Source: a virus. From it: 22,245 bases of DNA. The DNA is taken from positions 1-22,245 of the IMG/VR virus record IMGVR_UViG_3300034198_010497; one strand, given 5' to 3'. The notes under the pieces are model-generated. The model saw only the letters and a program-made list of their open reading frames with translations. It was not told the DNA's origin and made no database searches. Made by a program: the position numbers and the translations under genes. Positions 1 through 5,789 of this stretch are shown one piece after another. The first letter of the stretch is position 1. The number at the start of each line of letters is the position of its first letter.

Positions 1-472
1 CCGGCCGTTATCGCGCGTCGCCGCTTGCGATAGTGTTAGGAATCCGGGAATAGTGCAGGTTCAACCTACGCTATTCCTTATTGCAACTCAGTTGCGATAT
101 GACTCGTGCTTCGGCCCGTCTCGAACGGCGGCGCGAGCTTACCCGGAACGTCACTCTACCGGAACGTTACCACATAGAAGCATGTCTATTAGCGTGCGTG
201 TATTCGATATTCTCTTTTCTAATATTCACGTTCTATAGGGGCTCTATGGTCCGGCGCGTTTAGGCCCGTTTCGCGGCTAACCACGCGTTATCGCTGGATA
301 CTGGCGCAAGCGCAGGCGGCAACGCACCTACCGTACCGGTAGAACCGGCGATAACGTAGGGCCAACGCCACGATACGACGAGCCCCGACAATATGACCGA
401 TCCGGCTTGACAGATCATACCACCACGATAAGGTACAAACACCGGCGCCGAACGCCGGCCAACGGAGGACAG
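1..472. other. gene-free, dyad-rich region; possible origin or control region
   Basis: No convincing gene is visible here. The stretch is less GC-rich than the rest and carries several short inverted repeats: GGAATAG (47-53) with CTATTCC (71-77), enclosing AGGTT/AACCT; GCAACT (83-88) with AGTTGC (90-95); CTACCG (328-333) with CGGTAG (337-342); and CGTTATCGC (286-294) with GCGATAACG (348-356). CGTTATCGC also occurs at 6-14. CCGGAACGT is directly repeated at 143-151 and 159-167. Such clusters are common at phage origins and regulatory regions, but no initiator gene lies beside it, so the role is inferred. The open frames here lack ribosome sites and do not look coding. Confidence 0.5.
407..434 (+). 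promoter_or_regulatory. sigma-70-like promoter for the rightward small-gene series
   Basis: A perfect -35 hexamer TTGACA (407-412) is followed after 16 bases by TAAGGT (429-434), a weak -10. It lies just upstream of the first rightward gene, whose ribosome site is at about 463-470. The -35 context CTTGAC and a nearby TACC match the other promoter-like sites of the window. The -10 is poor, so confidence is moderate. Confidence 0.45.
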
Positions 473-739
473 ATGTTCAGCGTAGCAGTCAACAGCCCCA
501 ACCCGATCCGCGGCCTCACCGGATGCTTCAGCGTCCGCCCCGCCGGACGCACGGACGCGCTCGCCAACGCGCTCCGGCGCATCCACAGGGACACCGGGCT
601 GGGAGCGCTCGCGCACCACTGCTACGGCTACACCCGGAGCCCGAAGGGTGGCGTCACTACCTACCACGACGTCACGCTGGGCCGCGACGGCGTGCCCTCC
701 GCGCGCGTCCGCGTCGTGCTCGGTGGGGGTGTCGCGTGA
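473..739 (+). CDS. small protein of unknown function (88 aa)
   Basis: I do not recognise the family. The start ATG at 473 is chosen over an upstream in-frame ATG at 407 because a strong Shine-Dalgarno sequence, CGGAGGA, sits just before it and because 407 falls in the promoter. The predicted protein is basic with many Arg residues, has no evident membrane segment, and ends in a Gly-rich tail (LGGGVA). It is the first gene of the rightward series. Its stop overlaps the GTG start of the next gene by four bases, which indicates translational coupling. Confidence 0.6.
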   Translation: MFSVAVNSPNPIRGLTGCFSVRPAGRTDALANALRRIHRDTGLGALAHHCYGYTRSPKGGVTTYHDVTLGRDGVPSARVRVVLGGGVA

Positions 740-819
740 ACCGCGCCGCCGCCGTCCTGATCCTCGCCGCCTACGGCATTGCGGCCGGCTGGGCCTTCCT
801 CAACTGGGGGCTCGCATGA
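736..819 (+). CDS. very small single-span membrane protein (27 aa)
   Basis: A GTG start at 736 overlaps the preceding stop (GTGA), and the TGA stop at 817-819 overlaps the next ATG (ATGA). Nearly the whole product is hydrophobic (AAAVLILAAYGIAAGWAF), consistent with one transmembrane helix preceded by Met-Asn-Arg. The function is unknown. Support for it being real is the double overlap and the G-rich stretch (GGTGGGGGTG) at 722-731 that can act as a ribosome site. It could instead be a chance frame filling the gap between its neighbours. Confidence 0.45.
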   Translation: MNRAAAVLILAAYGIAAGWAFLNWGLA

Positions 820-1067
820 TCGTCGACCCCGTAGCCCGACACGAGGCCGCCGCGCTCCGTGCCCGGCGCGAGCAGGACGAGCGCCGCGCCTACGGCAACT
901 GGGCCGGTGTCCTGGCCGCGGTCGACCGCGAGCGGCGGCACCTCGAAGCCGCCGCCGCGTTCCTCGACGAGGCGGCCGAGGTCGCCACGGCTATCGGCGA
1001 CCGCGCCGGAGCTCGATCCTACCGCGCCCGCGCTACCAGCCTCCGCAGCTGGGCGCACGTTCTCTAA
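816..1067 (+). CDS. small Ala/Arg-rich helical protein of unknown function (83 aa)
   Basis: The ATG at 816 overlaps the previous stop by four bases. The protein is rich in Ala, Arg and Glu and should be almost entirely helical (for example ALRARREQDERRAYGNW and ERRHLEAAAAFLDEAAEVA), perhaps a short helical hairpin. There is no Cys, no signal peptide and no membrane segment. I do not recognise the family. It lies in a tightly packed rightward operon of small genes, a setting typical of phage accessory or host-takeover genes. Confidence 0.6.
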   Translation: MIVDPVARHEAAALRARREQDERRAYGNWAGVLAAVDRERRHLEAAAAFLDEAAEVATAIGDRAGARSYRARATSLRSWAHVL

Positions 1068-1091
1068 CCTCGACCCCCAGGAGTATCAGCC

Positions 1092-1367
1092 ATGAATACC
1101 GCTTCCACTCGCATGAACCGGGTAACCGTGCTCGCGGAGTACCTCGGCTGGGACCGCGCCGACGTGCCGGCCTACGAGTACAGGGCCGGACGCTTTGCCA
1201 CGCGCGTCTACTCTATCGGACGCCGCTGCTACTGCGTGACCACGCGCGGACAGACGCCGCCGCAGGATGTCCGCGGGGACGGGCCGGCGCTCGACTGGCG
1301 GGCGTTGCCCGCCGATACGTGGCCGCTCCCGCGCTATCCGGGCACCGTGCTGTGGGTGGCAGAATGA
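1092..1367 (+). CDS. small protein of unknown function (91 aa)
   Basis: The ATG at 1092 follows a good ribosome site (CCAGGAG near 1077-1083). A second in-frame Met at residue 8 is possible, but the ribosome site favours the first. The N-terminal third (VTVLAEYLGWDRADVPAYEY) is followed by a basic, Cys-containing stretch (GRRCYCVTTRG). The C-terminus is Pro/Trp-rich. I do not recognise the family. The stop overlaps the next ATG by four bases. Confidence 0.6.
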   Translation: MNTASTRMNRVTVLAEYLGWDRADVPAYEYRAGRFATRVYSIGRRCYCVTTRGQTPPQDVRGDGPALDWRALPADTWPLPRYPGTVLWVAE

Positions 1368-1567
1368 CCGCGCGCCACGAAGAGCCGGCCGCGTCGGAGC
1401 CGCTGCGCGACGACCTGTGCGCCTGGTACGGGACGCCGCCCTGGACCCGTCCGGTCCAGCCGGTCGACCGTCCGGCCACCGATCCGGCGGACACGAGCGC
1501 CGACGGCCAGGACTACGGCCAGGATGCCGGCCCGGATGCCGGCGCGGACAATCTTCTACCTTTCTGA
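1364..1567 (+). CDS. small acidic disordered protein with an SSB-like C-terminal tip (67 aa)
   Basis: The ATG at 1364 overlaps the preceding stop (ATGA). After a short N-terminal part (EPLRDDLCAWYGTPPW) the protein is Pro-, Asp- and Gly-rich, with repeats around GQDYGQDAGPDAGADN, and ends LLPF. An acidic, disordered tail ending in hydrophobic-Pro-Phe is the hallmark of the bacterial SSB C-terminal tip, which recruits repair and replication proteins. No OB-fold is present, so this is not an SSB. The resemblance is seen directly; a role as an SSB-tip mimic is inference. A promoter follows just after the stop, so the upstream transcription unit may end here. Confidence 0.55.
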   Translation: MTARHEEPAASEPLRDDLCAWYGTPPWTRPVQPVDRPATDPADTSADGQDYGQDAGPDAGADNLLPF

Positions 1568-1577
1568 CGCATGCCCC

Positions 1578-1606
1578 TTGACTGTACCTTACCGCCGTAC
1601 TATGAT
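1578..1606 (+). promoter_or_regulatory. strong sigma-70-like promoter with TACCTTACCGCC spacer
   Basis: TTGACT (1578-1583), a 17-base spacer and TATGAT (1601-1606) give a near-consensus promoter about 25 bases upstream of the gene starting at 1631. The spacer contains TACCTTACCGCC, which recurs exactly in the promoter at 2480. It also matches half of the dyad found in the leftward promoter region at 18532-18550, suggesting a shared operator. Confidence 0.75.
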
Positions 1607-1630
1607 CTATCCACACAACGGAGGCCCACA

Positions 1631-1954
1631 ATGAACTACGCAGGCGCACCGAACAGCCCCTACGCCGACATGCTCGGCGACCGGCCCGATCACCTCACGA
1701 CCGACGACGTACTGCCGGCCCTGATCGAGGCGGACATCGCCGCATGGCTCGACCAGGACGGCGACCTGCACGTCGAGGCGGCCGACGGCACGCGCATCGA
1801 GGTCGCCTGCTATCGGGACGACGAGCAGTGGATCCGGCGCCGCAGCGGCGCGTTCGTCGGTCAGCTGACCGAACGCAAGCCGGCCGCCTTCGTGACCGCC
1901 TTCGTCGCGCTCTGCAAGGCCGAAGGGATCGACCTGCTCGGCTCTGACGACTAA
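1631..1954 (+). CDS. acidic protein of unknown function (107 aa)
   Basis: The ATG at 1631 sits after CGGAGGCCCACA, a good ribosome site, and directly downstream of the 1578 promoter. An upstream in-frame ATG at 1571 lies before the promoter and is rejected. The middle (ADIAAWLDQDGDLHVEAADG) looks like a small alpha/beta domain, followed by a helix (AAFVTAFVALCKAEGIDLL). There is no membrane segment and no metal motif. I do not recognise the family. It is the first gene of a second rightward transcription unit. Confidence 0.65.
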   Translation: MNYAGAPNSPYADMLGDRPDHLTTDDVLPALIEADIAAWLDQDGDLHVEAADGTRIEVACYRDDEQWIRRRSGAFVGQLTERKPAAFVTAFVALCKAEGIDLLGSDD

Positions 1955-2009
1955 CTACGCAGCCCCGGCCACACGGCCAGCCTACACGACAAACACGGAG
2001 ACGTCAACC

Positions 2010-2231
2010 ATGAACACCGATCATACAACCCCGCCCGGCTTCATCGAGGTCACGACCTACAACACCAACGCGCAGTGGACGGTGCTGCTGCCCATCGCCG
2101 GCGTATTCGTCGTGGCCGAGCCGGGCTGCGCCGTCCGCCTCCGGCCCTTGACCGGCGGCACGGGCTGGGAGGTCCGCGAATCCTACGAGCAGGTACTCGC
2201 CAAGATCACCGCAGCCTGCGTGCGGCCATGA
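2010..2231 (+). CDS. small protein of unknown function (73 aa)
   Basis: The ATG at 2010 follows ACGGAGACGTCAACC, a fair ribosome site. The predicted product is mostly beta-strand in composition (WTVLLPIAGVFVVAEPG), which could be a small beta-sandwich or a weak membrane-associated segment, and ends with a short helix (YEQVLAKITAACV). I do not recognise it. Its stop overlaps the ATG of the zinc-ribbon-like gene by four bases, so the two are probably co-translated. Confidence 0.6.
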   Translation: MNTDHTTPPGFIEVTTYNTNAQWTVLLPIAGVFVVAEPGCAVRLRPLTGGTGWEVRESYEQVLAKITAACVRP

Positions 2232-2452
2232 GCGCGACCGACAGCCGCCCGCCCTGCCCCGACTGCGGCGCGCCTGCGTCCCGCTGCGCCTGGTACGGGC
2301 GCACCCGCCGCGTCTACTCGTGTGACCAGTGCGCCGCCCGCCGCCGCGATCCGGCCGTGGTCGAGGTCCGCACCTCGTCCGGCTGGCGCGGCTGGCGCAA
2401 CGCACGCGGCCCGTGCGAGGACGCGCCCTGCTGCGGCTGCTGCACATACTGA
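2228..2452 (+). CDS. small Cys-rich, zinc-ribbon-like protein (74 aa)
   Basis: The ATG at 2228 overlaps the previous stop (ATGA). The product has a CPDCG knuckle near residues 10-14 and a CDQCA knuckle near residue 32, the pair spacing expected of a zinc ribbon. More Cys residues are clustered at the C-terminus (CEDAPCCGCCTY). It is otherwise Arg-rich. Such small zinc-ribbon proteins are frequent in phage early regions and may bind nucleic acid or host proteins; the actual role is unknown. A promoter follows its stop. Confidence 0.6.
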   Translation: MSATDSRPPCPDCGAPASRCAWYGRTRRVYSCDQCAARRRDPAVVEVRTSSGWRGWRNARGPCEDAPCCGCCTY

Positions 2453-2479
2453 AGTCGGGCCGCGCAGGTGCCCCGCCCC

Positions 2480-2508
2480 TTGACGATACCTTACCGCCAC
2501 GCTATCAT
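2480..2508 (+). promoter_or_regulatory. sigma-70-like promoter, second copy of TACCTTACCGCC type
   Basis: TTGACG (2480-2485), a 17-base spacer and TATCAT (2503-2508) lie about 27 bases upstream of the gene at 2535. The spacer has the same TACCTTACCGCC at the same offset from the -35 as the promoter at 1578, so the two are duplicated or co-regulated. Confidence 0.7.
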
Positions 2509-2534
2509 CTGTCTGCCACTCAGGAGAACCGACC

Positions 2535-3020
2535 ATGACTAACCTTACGGGCGCAATCGCGAAACGCTACGACAACCCTGCCGACCTGTTCCGTAGCCTC
2601 TACAAGTACACCGACTGCGGCGCGCAGGCGGGCATCCTCGTCGAGGAGACCATCCACGCCCCCACCTCGTCCGACCCGTGGGCCGAAGAGGGCGGCACCC
2701 GCTGGGTCTACGACGCGCGCGACCTGCCCGGATCGTGGGAGGACATCCACGTCCTCGCCGTCAGCGTGTCGTCCATCGTGGAGGGGATCGACGCCATGAC
2801 GGCGACGCACGTCGTGCGCGTTGAGGACGTGAGCGAGGAGAACTTCGACGCAGCGTGGGACGCAGCCGTCGCCGCCGTCGAGGAGGAAGCGGACGCCCTA
2901 TGGAACGATACTCACGGCTGCCCGACCTGCGCGGCTCATCATGGCGTCGACCTCTCCGAGGAAGCCTCCCCCGTGTGGGATGAGTGTCCCGAATGCGGCG
3001 GACACGGCGACGCGATCTAA
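2535..3020 (+). CDS. acidic protein with C-terminal zinc knuckles (161 aa)
   Basis: The ATG at 2535 follows the ribosome site CAGGAGAACCGACC and the 2480 promoter. The N-terminal part (AIAKRYDNPADLFRSLYKY) resembles no family I can name. Two CxxC knuckles, CPTCAAHH and CPECGGHG, lie near residues 130 and 152 and suggest a zinc-binding C-terminus. The centre is strongly acidic and helical (AAWDAAVAAVEEEADALW). It is one of the larger rightward genes. Its ribosome-site and start block is repeated exactly before the next gene. Confidence 0.65.
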   Translation: MTNLTGAIAKRYDNPADLFRSLYKYTDCGAQAGILVEETIHAPTSSDPWAEEGGTRWVYDARDLPGSWEDIHVLAVSVSSIVEGIDAMTATHVVRVEDVSEENFDAAWDAAVAAVEEEADALWNDTHGCPTCAAHHGVDLSEEASPVWDECPECGGHGDAI

Positions 3021-3049
3021 TCCTCACCGACCGACCAGGAGAACCGACC

Positions 3050-3280
3050 ATGACCCACGTCGAAGAATACGCCAACGCCATGTCTGAGCTGTACGAGTTT
3101 GAGTCCGCAGCCTACGAGGATCAGGCCCGCCGCTACCTGCTCGGCGAGCCCGCCGCTGCTGCCCGACACGCCTACAGCCTGCTCCTGAAGGCCGACGCCA
3201 CCGACGACCGGTGCAGCGCCCGCCTCCTCCGCACGGCCGGCATGGCCCTCCTCGCGGCCGTCGTCGAGGGGGACGTATGA
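3050..3280 (+). CDS. small helical protein of unknown function (76 aa)
   Basis: The ATG at 3050 is preceded by the same 19-base ribosome-site and start block (CAGGAGAACCGACCATGAC) as the gene at 2535. The product is helical and acidic (VEEYANAMSELYEFESAAYEDQARRYL), with an Ala/Leu-rich C-terminal helix. No motif is recognisable. Its stop overlaps the ATG of the next gene by four bases. Confidence 0.6.
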   Translation: MTHVEEYANAMSELYEFESAAYEDQARRYLLGEPAAAARHAYSLLLKADATDDRCSARLLRTAGMALLAAVVEGDV

Positions 3281-3558
3281 GCGCCGAAGACCGCGCGCGG
3301 CGCTCCGCGCACGACCTGTCCATCGCCCTCGTCGGCATCATCGCCGACGAGGCGGCCTCCGCCATCCGTATCGTCGAGGCGCAGGCCATCGCGCAGCGCG
3401 CCCTCGCCGTCGCAGGCCACGCCTACATCCGCGGCATGGTGCGAGGCCACGAGGAGGCGCTCGTCGAGTTGCGACGCATCCAGCGGCGCGTCACGATGGT
3501 GCAGGACGCGCTCCGCGAGGCGCGCATGGCCGCCGAGCGGATCGAGGCCGGACCGTGA
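3277..3558 (+). CDS. small helical protein of unknown function (93 aa)
   Basis: The ATG at 3277 overlaps the preceding stop (ATGA). The protein is Ala/Arg/Glu-rich throughout and should be all-helical, perhaps a two-helix coiled hairpin (HEEALVELRRIQRRVTMVQD and ALREARMAAERIEAG). It has no Cys and no membrane segment. I do not recognise the family. The last base of its stop is the first base of the next ATG. Confidence 0.6.
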   Translation: MSAEDRARRSAHDLSIALVGIIADEAASAIRIVEAQAIAQRALAVAGHAYIRGMVRGHEEALVELRRIQRRVTMVQDALREARMAAERIEAGP

Positions 3559-3641
3559 TGTGCCTCCTGCTGATCGTCCCGCCGCTCGCACTCGTCGTGT
3601 GGGCGAGCGTCTGCCCCTACAACCCCCGGAGGGAACCGTGA
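3558..3641 (+). CDS. very small single-span membrane protein (27 aa)
   Basis: The ATG at 3558 overlaps the previous stop (TGATG) and the TGA at 3639-3641 overlaps the GTG of the next gene. The product begins with a hydrophobic helix (CLLLIVPPLALVVWASVC) and ends with a short basic tail (NPRREP). It is similar in size and design to the 27-residue membrane protein at 736-819. Its function is unknown. The tight fit between two overlapping neighbours is the main evidence that it is real. Confidence 0.45.
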   Translation: MCLLLIVPPLALVVWASVCPYNPRREP

Positions 3642-4081
3642 CCACACAAGACTACACCATCTCGCTGCGCGTGAAGCCTGGCGCACGCCGCGCCCAGCTG
3701 ACCCTGAACACGCCCACCCGGCCGGGCCTCTGCGTCGTCCGGCCCGGCGTCGACGAGGCGCACGCCGTCGCCAACGCGCTGCGTGGCATGGCCGACATGA
3801 TCGACGCGCGCCGCCGGCAGGCGCTCCGGGACGCCGGTGCCACCGACTGGGTCCGGCTCAGCATCGACGTGGACGTCGAGGTCGAGGCCGGCCAGATCGA
3901 GGCGGCCCGCCGGGCCGAGGCGGGCGCGCAGTCCGGCGACATGGCCGCCGCGCAGGAGGTCATGAACCTCGCGCTCGAATGGCTGGCGACCGCCATGTAC
4001 GACAAAGACTCCAGGGACTGGCAGTCCTTCGACTGGGCGCTCGTGGACGACTGCGACCCCGACGACTTCCCGGAGGCATGA
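3638..4081 (+). CDS. protein of unknown function (147 aa)
   Basis: The GTG start at 3638 is preceded by CCGGAGGGAACC, a strong ribosome site; an earlier in-frame ATG at 3560 overlaps the small membrane gene and lacks such a site. The N-terminal half looks like a small alpha/beta domain (SLRVKPGARRAQLTLN, then a helix with ANALRGMADMIDARRRQAL). The C-terminal half is acidic (DCDPDDFPEA at the end). I do not recognise the family. Its stop overlaps the start of the WYL-like gene. Confidence 0.65.
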   Translation: MTTQDYTISLRVKPGARRAQLTLNTPTRPGLCVVRPGVDEAHAVANALRGMADMIDARRRQALRDAGATDWVRLSIDVDVEVEAGQIEAARRAEAGAQSGDMAAAQEVMNLALEWLATAMYDKDSRDWQSFDWALVDDCDPDDFPEA

Positions 4082-4275
4082 TGCCGGATCGCGTCATCAT
4101 CATCGACTACACCAACTGGAAGGGAGAGCGGCGGCGCCGGACCATCCTGCCCCGCGAGCTCTGGTACGGGACGACGAACTACCACACGACGCCGCAATGG
4201 TTCATCCGTGCGGTCGACCTTGAGAAGACGGCGGTGCGTGACTTCGCGCTCCGTGACATCCACTCCACCATCTGA
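4081..4275 (+). CDS. minimal WYL-like domain protein (64 aa)
   Basis: There are two adjacent ATGs, at 4078 and 4081; 4081 gives the better distance from CGGAGG. The pattern is that of a short WYL-type fold: an N-terminal IIIDYTNWKGERRRRTILP strand pair, then LWYGTT, then QWFIRAVDLEKTAVRDFALR. WYL domains are small Sm-like beta barrels that bind ligands, often oligonucleotides, and usually sit in regulators beside an HTH. Here the domain stands alone with no HTH. Similar single-domain proteins occur in other phages as I recall, with unknown function. The family assignment is moderate. Confidence 0.55.
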   Translation: MPDRVIIIDYTNWKGERRRRTILPRELWYGTTNYHTTPQWFIRAVDLEKTAVRDFALRDIHSTI

Positions 4276-4282
4276 GGACACC

Positions 4283-4438
4283 ATGAACGACAACCAGCAC
4301 CAGCAACTCATTGAGACGCTCATCGCGCAGACCACGGCGGTCCGGGAGATCCACGCCCTCATCGTCCGCATCATCCTGTGGAGCGCCGTCGCCGGCCTCG
4401 CGAGCGTCGTCTGGACGTTCGTCAACACGCCCGTCTGA
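4283..4438 (+). CDS. small membrane protein with C-terminal anchor (51 aa)
   Basis: The ATG at 4283 follows TGAGGACACC. The N-terminal half is polar and helical (NQHQQLIETLIAQTTAVREI) and the C-terminal half is hydrophobic (LIVRIILWSAVAGLASVVW), giving a short cytoplasmic helix with a C-terminal membrane anchor. It is the last gene of the rightward series; the hairpin at 4460-4493 follows. Proteins of this design can be superinfection or lysis helpers, but nothing here proves either. Confidence 0.55.
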   Translation: MNDNQHQQLIETLIAQTTAVREIHALIVRIILWSAVAGLASVVWTFVNTPV

Positions 4439-4459
4439 ACGCGCCAGGGAGGACCGCCG

Positions 4460-4493
4460 AGGGCCGCCGGAGCATCAAGCATCCGGCGGCCCT
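4460..4493. terminator. strong hairpin between convergent transcription units
   Basis: A perfect 12-base-pair stem is formed by AGGGCCGCCGGA (4460-4471) and its complement (4482-4493) around a 10-base loop. It sits between the last rightward stop (4438) and the last leftward stop (4587). The plus-strand side is followed by TGCTGCGTTTC, so there is only a poor U-run. Position and stem strength support a transcription stop, possibly acting in both directions. The rest of 4494-4586 shows nothing recognisable. Confidence 0.7.
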
Positions 4494-4586
4494 GCTGCGT
4501 TTCAGGCAGTCTCGTCAGGCATGGCTCCGCCAGGGAGGCACTTCACCCCGGTTGCGCGGCCATGTGACGCCCGCAGCAGGGATCCG

Positions 4587-5186
4587 TTATCCGCTCACGC
4601 GCTGGGCCGCAACGATCTGAGCGAGACGTTCGTCGAAGTCGAGGTCGACCTTGACCGCAGTCTCCACCGTGGTCGTCGAGGTCTTCGGCACCTCGACGAG
4701 GCCGCACCGGTCGAGGACCAGCTCGGCCGCCTTGAGCCGGTCCTTCGGCGTCACGGTGTCGTCGTTCATCAGGTCGACGAGCGTGGAGAGCGCCGCCTCC
4801 GCCGCGTCTTCGAGCTCCTGGCCGAGTGTCTTCCGGCGCAGGTCGCGACCCTTGTCGATGCCCGCCTTCATGGCAGGATCCTCGGCCCACTGCCACACGA
4901 TGTGGGGCCGGAGCTTCAGCCGGCGCGCCACGTCGCGCACGGTGTACCCGGCAGCGAGGAGCTGGACCGCCACAGCGCGCGTCTCCGGGTCGTTGGAGAA
5001 GCGCGTCTGCTCCGCCAGCATCTCGACCACTTCCTGCTCGGCGGTCGGCGCCACGCGCGTCACCTTGGCGAGTTGGAGCGGGCCGGGAGCGGACGGCGCG
5101 ACGACGTGGTCGGGCTTCGCCGCGTCCGGCAGGTCGACGGCGTGGGCGGTCGGGGCGGTCTGCGTAGGCTTCGGTTCGCGTGGCAT
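4587..5186 (-). CDS. putative phage terminase small subunit (HTH protein, 199 aa)
   Basis: After a Pro/Ala-rich disordered N-terminus (residues 1-50) there is a helix-turn-helix (AAGYTVRDVARRLKLRPHIV, about residues 78-97). It is followed by a helical region containing DRLKAAELVLDRCGLVE, which resembles small terminase subunits and related HTH proteins that bind the packaging site. The family role would be DNA recognition for the packaging motor. No large terminase is in the window, so it could also be another HTH protein. The gene is last in the leftward block and has its own motif-bearing promoter. There is no Shine-Dalgarno before its ATG, so its mRNA may be leaderless. Confidence 0.5.
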   Translation of the reverse strand: MPREPKPTQTAPTAHAVDLPDAAKPDHVVAPSAPGPLQLAKVTRVAPTAEQEVVEMLAEQTRFSNDPETRAVAVQLLAAGYTVRDVARRLKLRPHIVWQWAEDPAMKAGIDKGRDLRRKTLGQELEDAAEAALSTLVDLMNDDTVTPKDRLKAAELVLDRCGLVEVPKTSTTTVETAVKVDLDFDERLAQIVAAQRVSG

Positions 5187-5192
5187 GCGTGA

Positions 5193-5212
5193 AGCATAAC
5201 CGCAGCGGCAAG
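5193..5212 (-). promoter_or_regulatory. promoter/operator motif upstream of the terminase-like gene
   Basis: Read on the minus strand, CTTGCCGCTGCGGTTATG (5212-5195) matches the shared motif of the other leftward promoters. TATGCT (5198-5193) could serve as a -10, with just six bases to the ATG at 5186, which would make a leaderless transcript. The -35 at that spacing is poor. Confidence 0.45.
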
Positions 5213-5254
5213 GGAACGGGAGGACGAAGATACCGGTGGACGCCCTCCCGTTCC
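5213..5254 (-). terminator. hairpin terminator after the 5265-5789 gene
   Basis: A perfect 11-base-pair stem (GGAACGGGAGG at 5213-5223 and its complement at 5244-5254) surrounds a 20-base loop. It lies 10 bases after the stop of the upstream leftward gene and directly before the promoter motif at 5195-5212. There is no U-run, so it may be a weak or Rho-assisted stop, or an RNA stability hairpin. Confidence 0.55.
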
Positions 5255-5264
5255 TCGTGTATCC

Positions 5265-5789
5265 TTACGGAGCCGGAGGCTGCGCGCTTGGCTTCTTGTG
5301 CGCGTCCCGCCGGGCCTTCTGCGCCACCGCACGCTTGATGTGGTGGATGCAGAACGTCCCGCGCGCGTTCGCGATCCGGTACTGACCCGTCCGGCTGCAC
5401 CGGATGCCGCCCTTCGGGTCGATCAGGTACGAGCATCCGTAGCGCACGGGCTGCCCCTTGTGGTCGAGGCGCTCGCGCCGCTCCACGTTGGCCGGCAGCG
5501 TGTCGATGCGGTTGACCACTTCCTCCGACGTGGTGATCGTGAGCCGGCGGAGCCGACGGCAGAGCCGCTTCGCCCCGTCGTCGGGGAGCCGGTCGAGGAG
5601 GGCGCACGCCGCCAGGACGTGACGCACGCACACCTCTCCCTTGATCAGGGCGAGGCCGGACAGGATCGCCAGCGCATCGCCCTCGGAGCGCTGCCAGAAC
5701 AGGCAATGCTCCGCCGTGGCCTTCGAGATCGGCACCTCGTACCAGTCGGGCAGCTGCTCGTAGATGCGGGGCTGGACGCGCTTACCCAT
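5265..5789 (-). CDS. protein of unknown function with Cys/His cluster (174 aa)
   Basis: The ATG at 5789 overlaps the end of the DUF927 helicase gene by eight bases. The first 115 residues are helical and include GDALAILSGLALIKGEVCVR. The C-terminal third has spaced Cys and His residues (YGCSYLIDP, IRCSRTGQ, TFCIHHIKRA) that could hold a zinc ion, followed by a basic, Pro-rich tail (HKKPSAQPPAP). The basic tail and zinc-like cluster hint at nucleic-acid binding; I do not recognise the family. Coupling to the helicase suggests a replication-linked job. Confidence 0.6.
   Translation of the reverse strand: MGKRVQPRIYEQLPDWYEVPISKATAEHCLFWQRSEGDALAILSGLALIKGEVCVRHVLAACALLDRLPDDGAKRLCRRLRRLTITTSEEVVNRIDTLPANVERRERLDHKGQPVRYGCSYLIDPKGGIRCSRTGQYRIANARGTFCIHHIKRAVAQKARRDAHKKPSAQPPAP

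Noticed and set aside
100-165. A tRNA-like stretch around CTTCGGCCCGTCTCGAACGG
   Set aside because: It lacks a cloverleaf: no acceptor stem and no TΨC consensus could be found.
260-667. Minus-strand frame overlapping the first rightward gene
   Set aside because: It has no ribosome site and antisense-type composition, and it crosses the promoter region.
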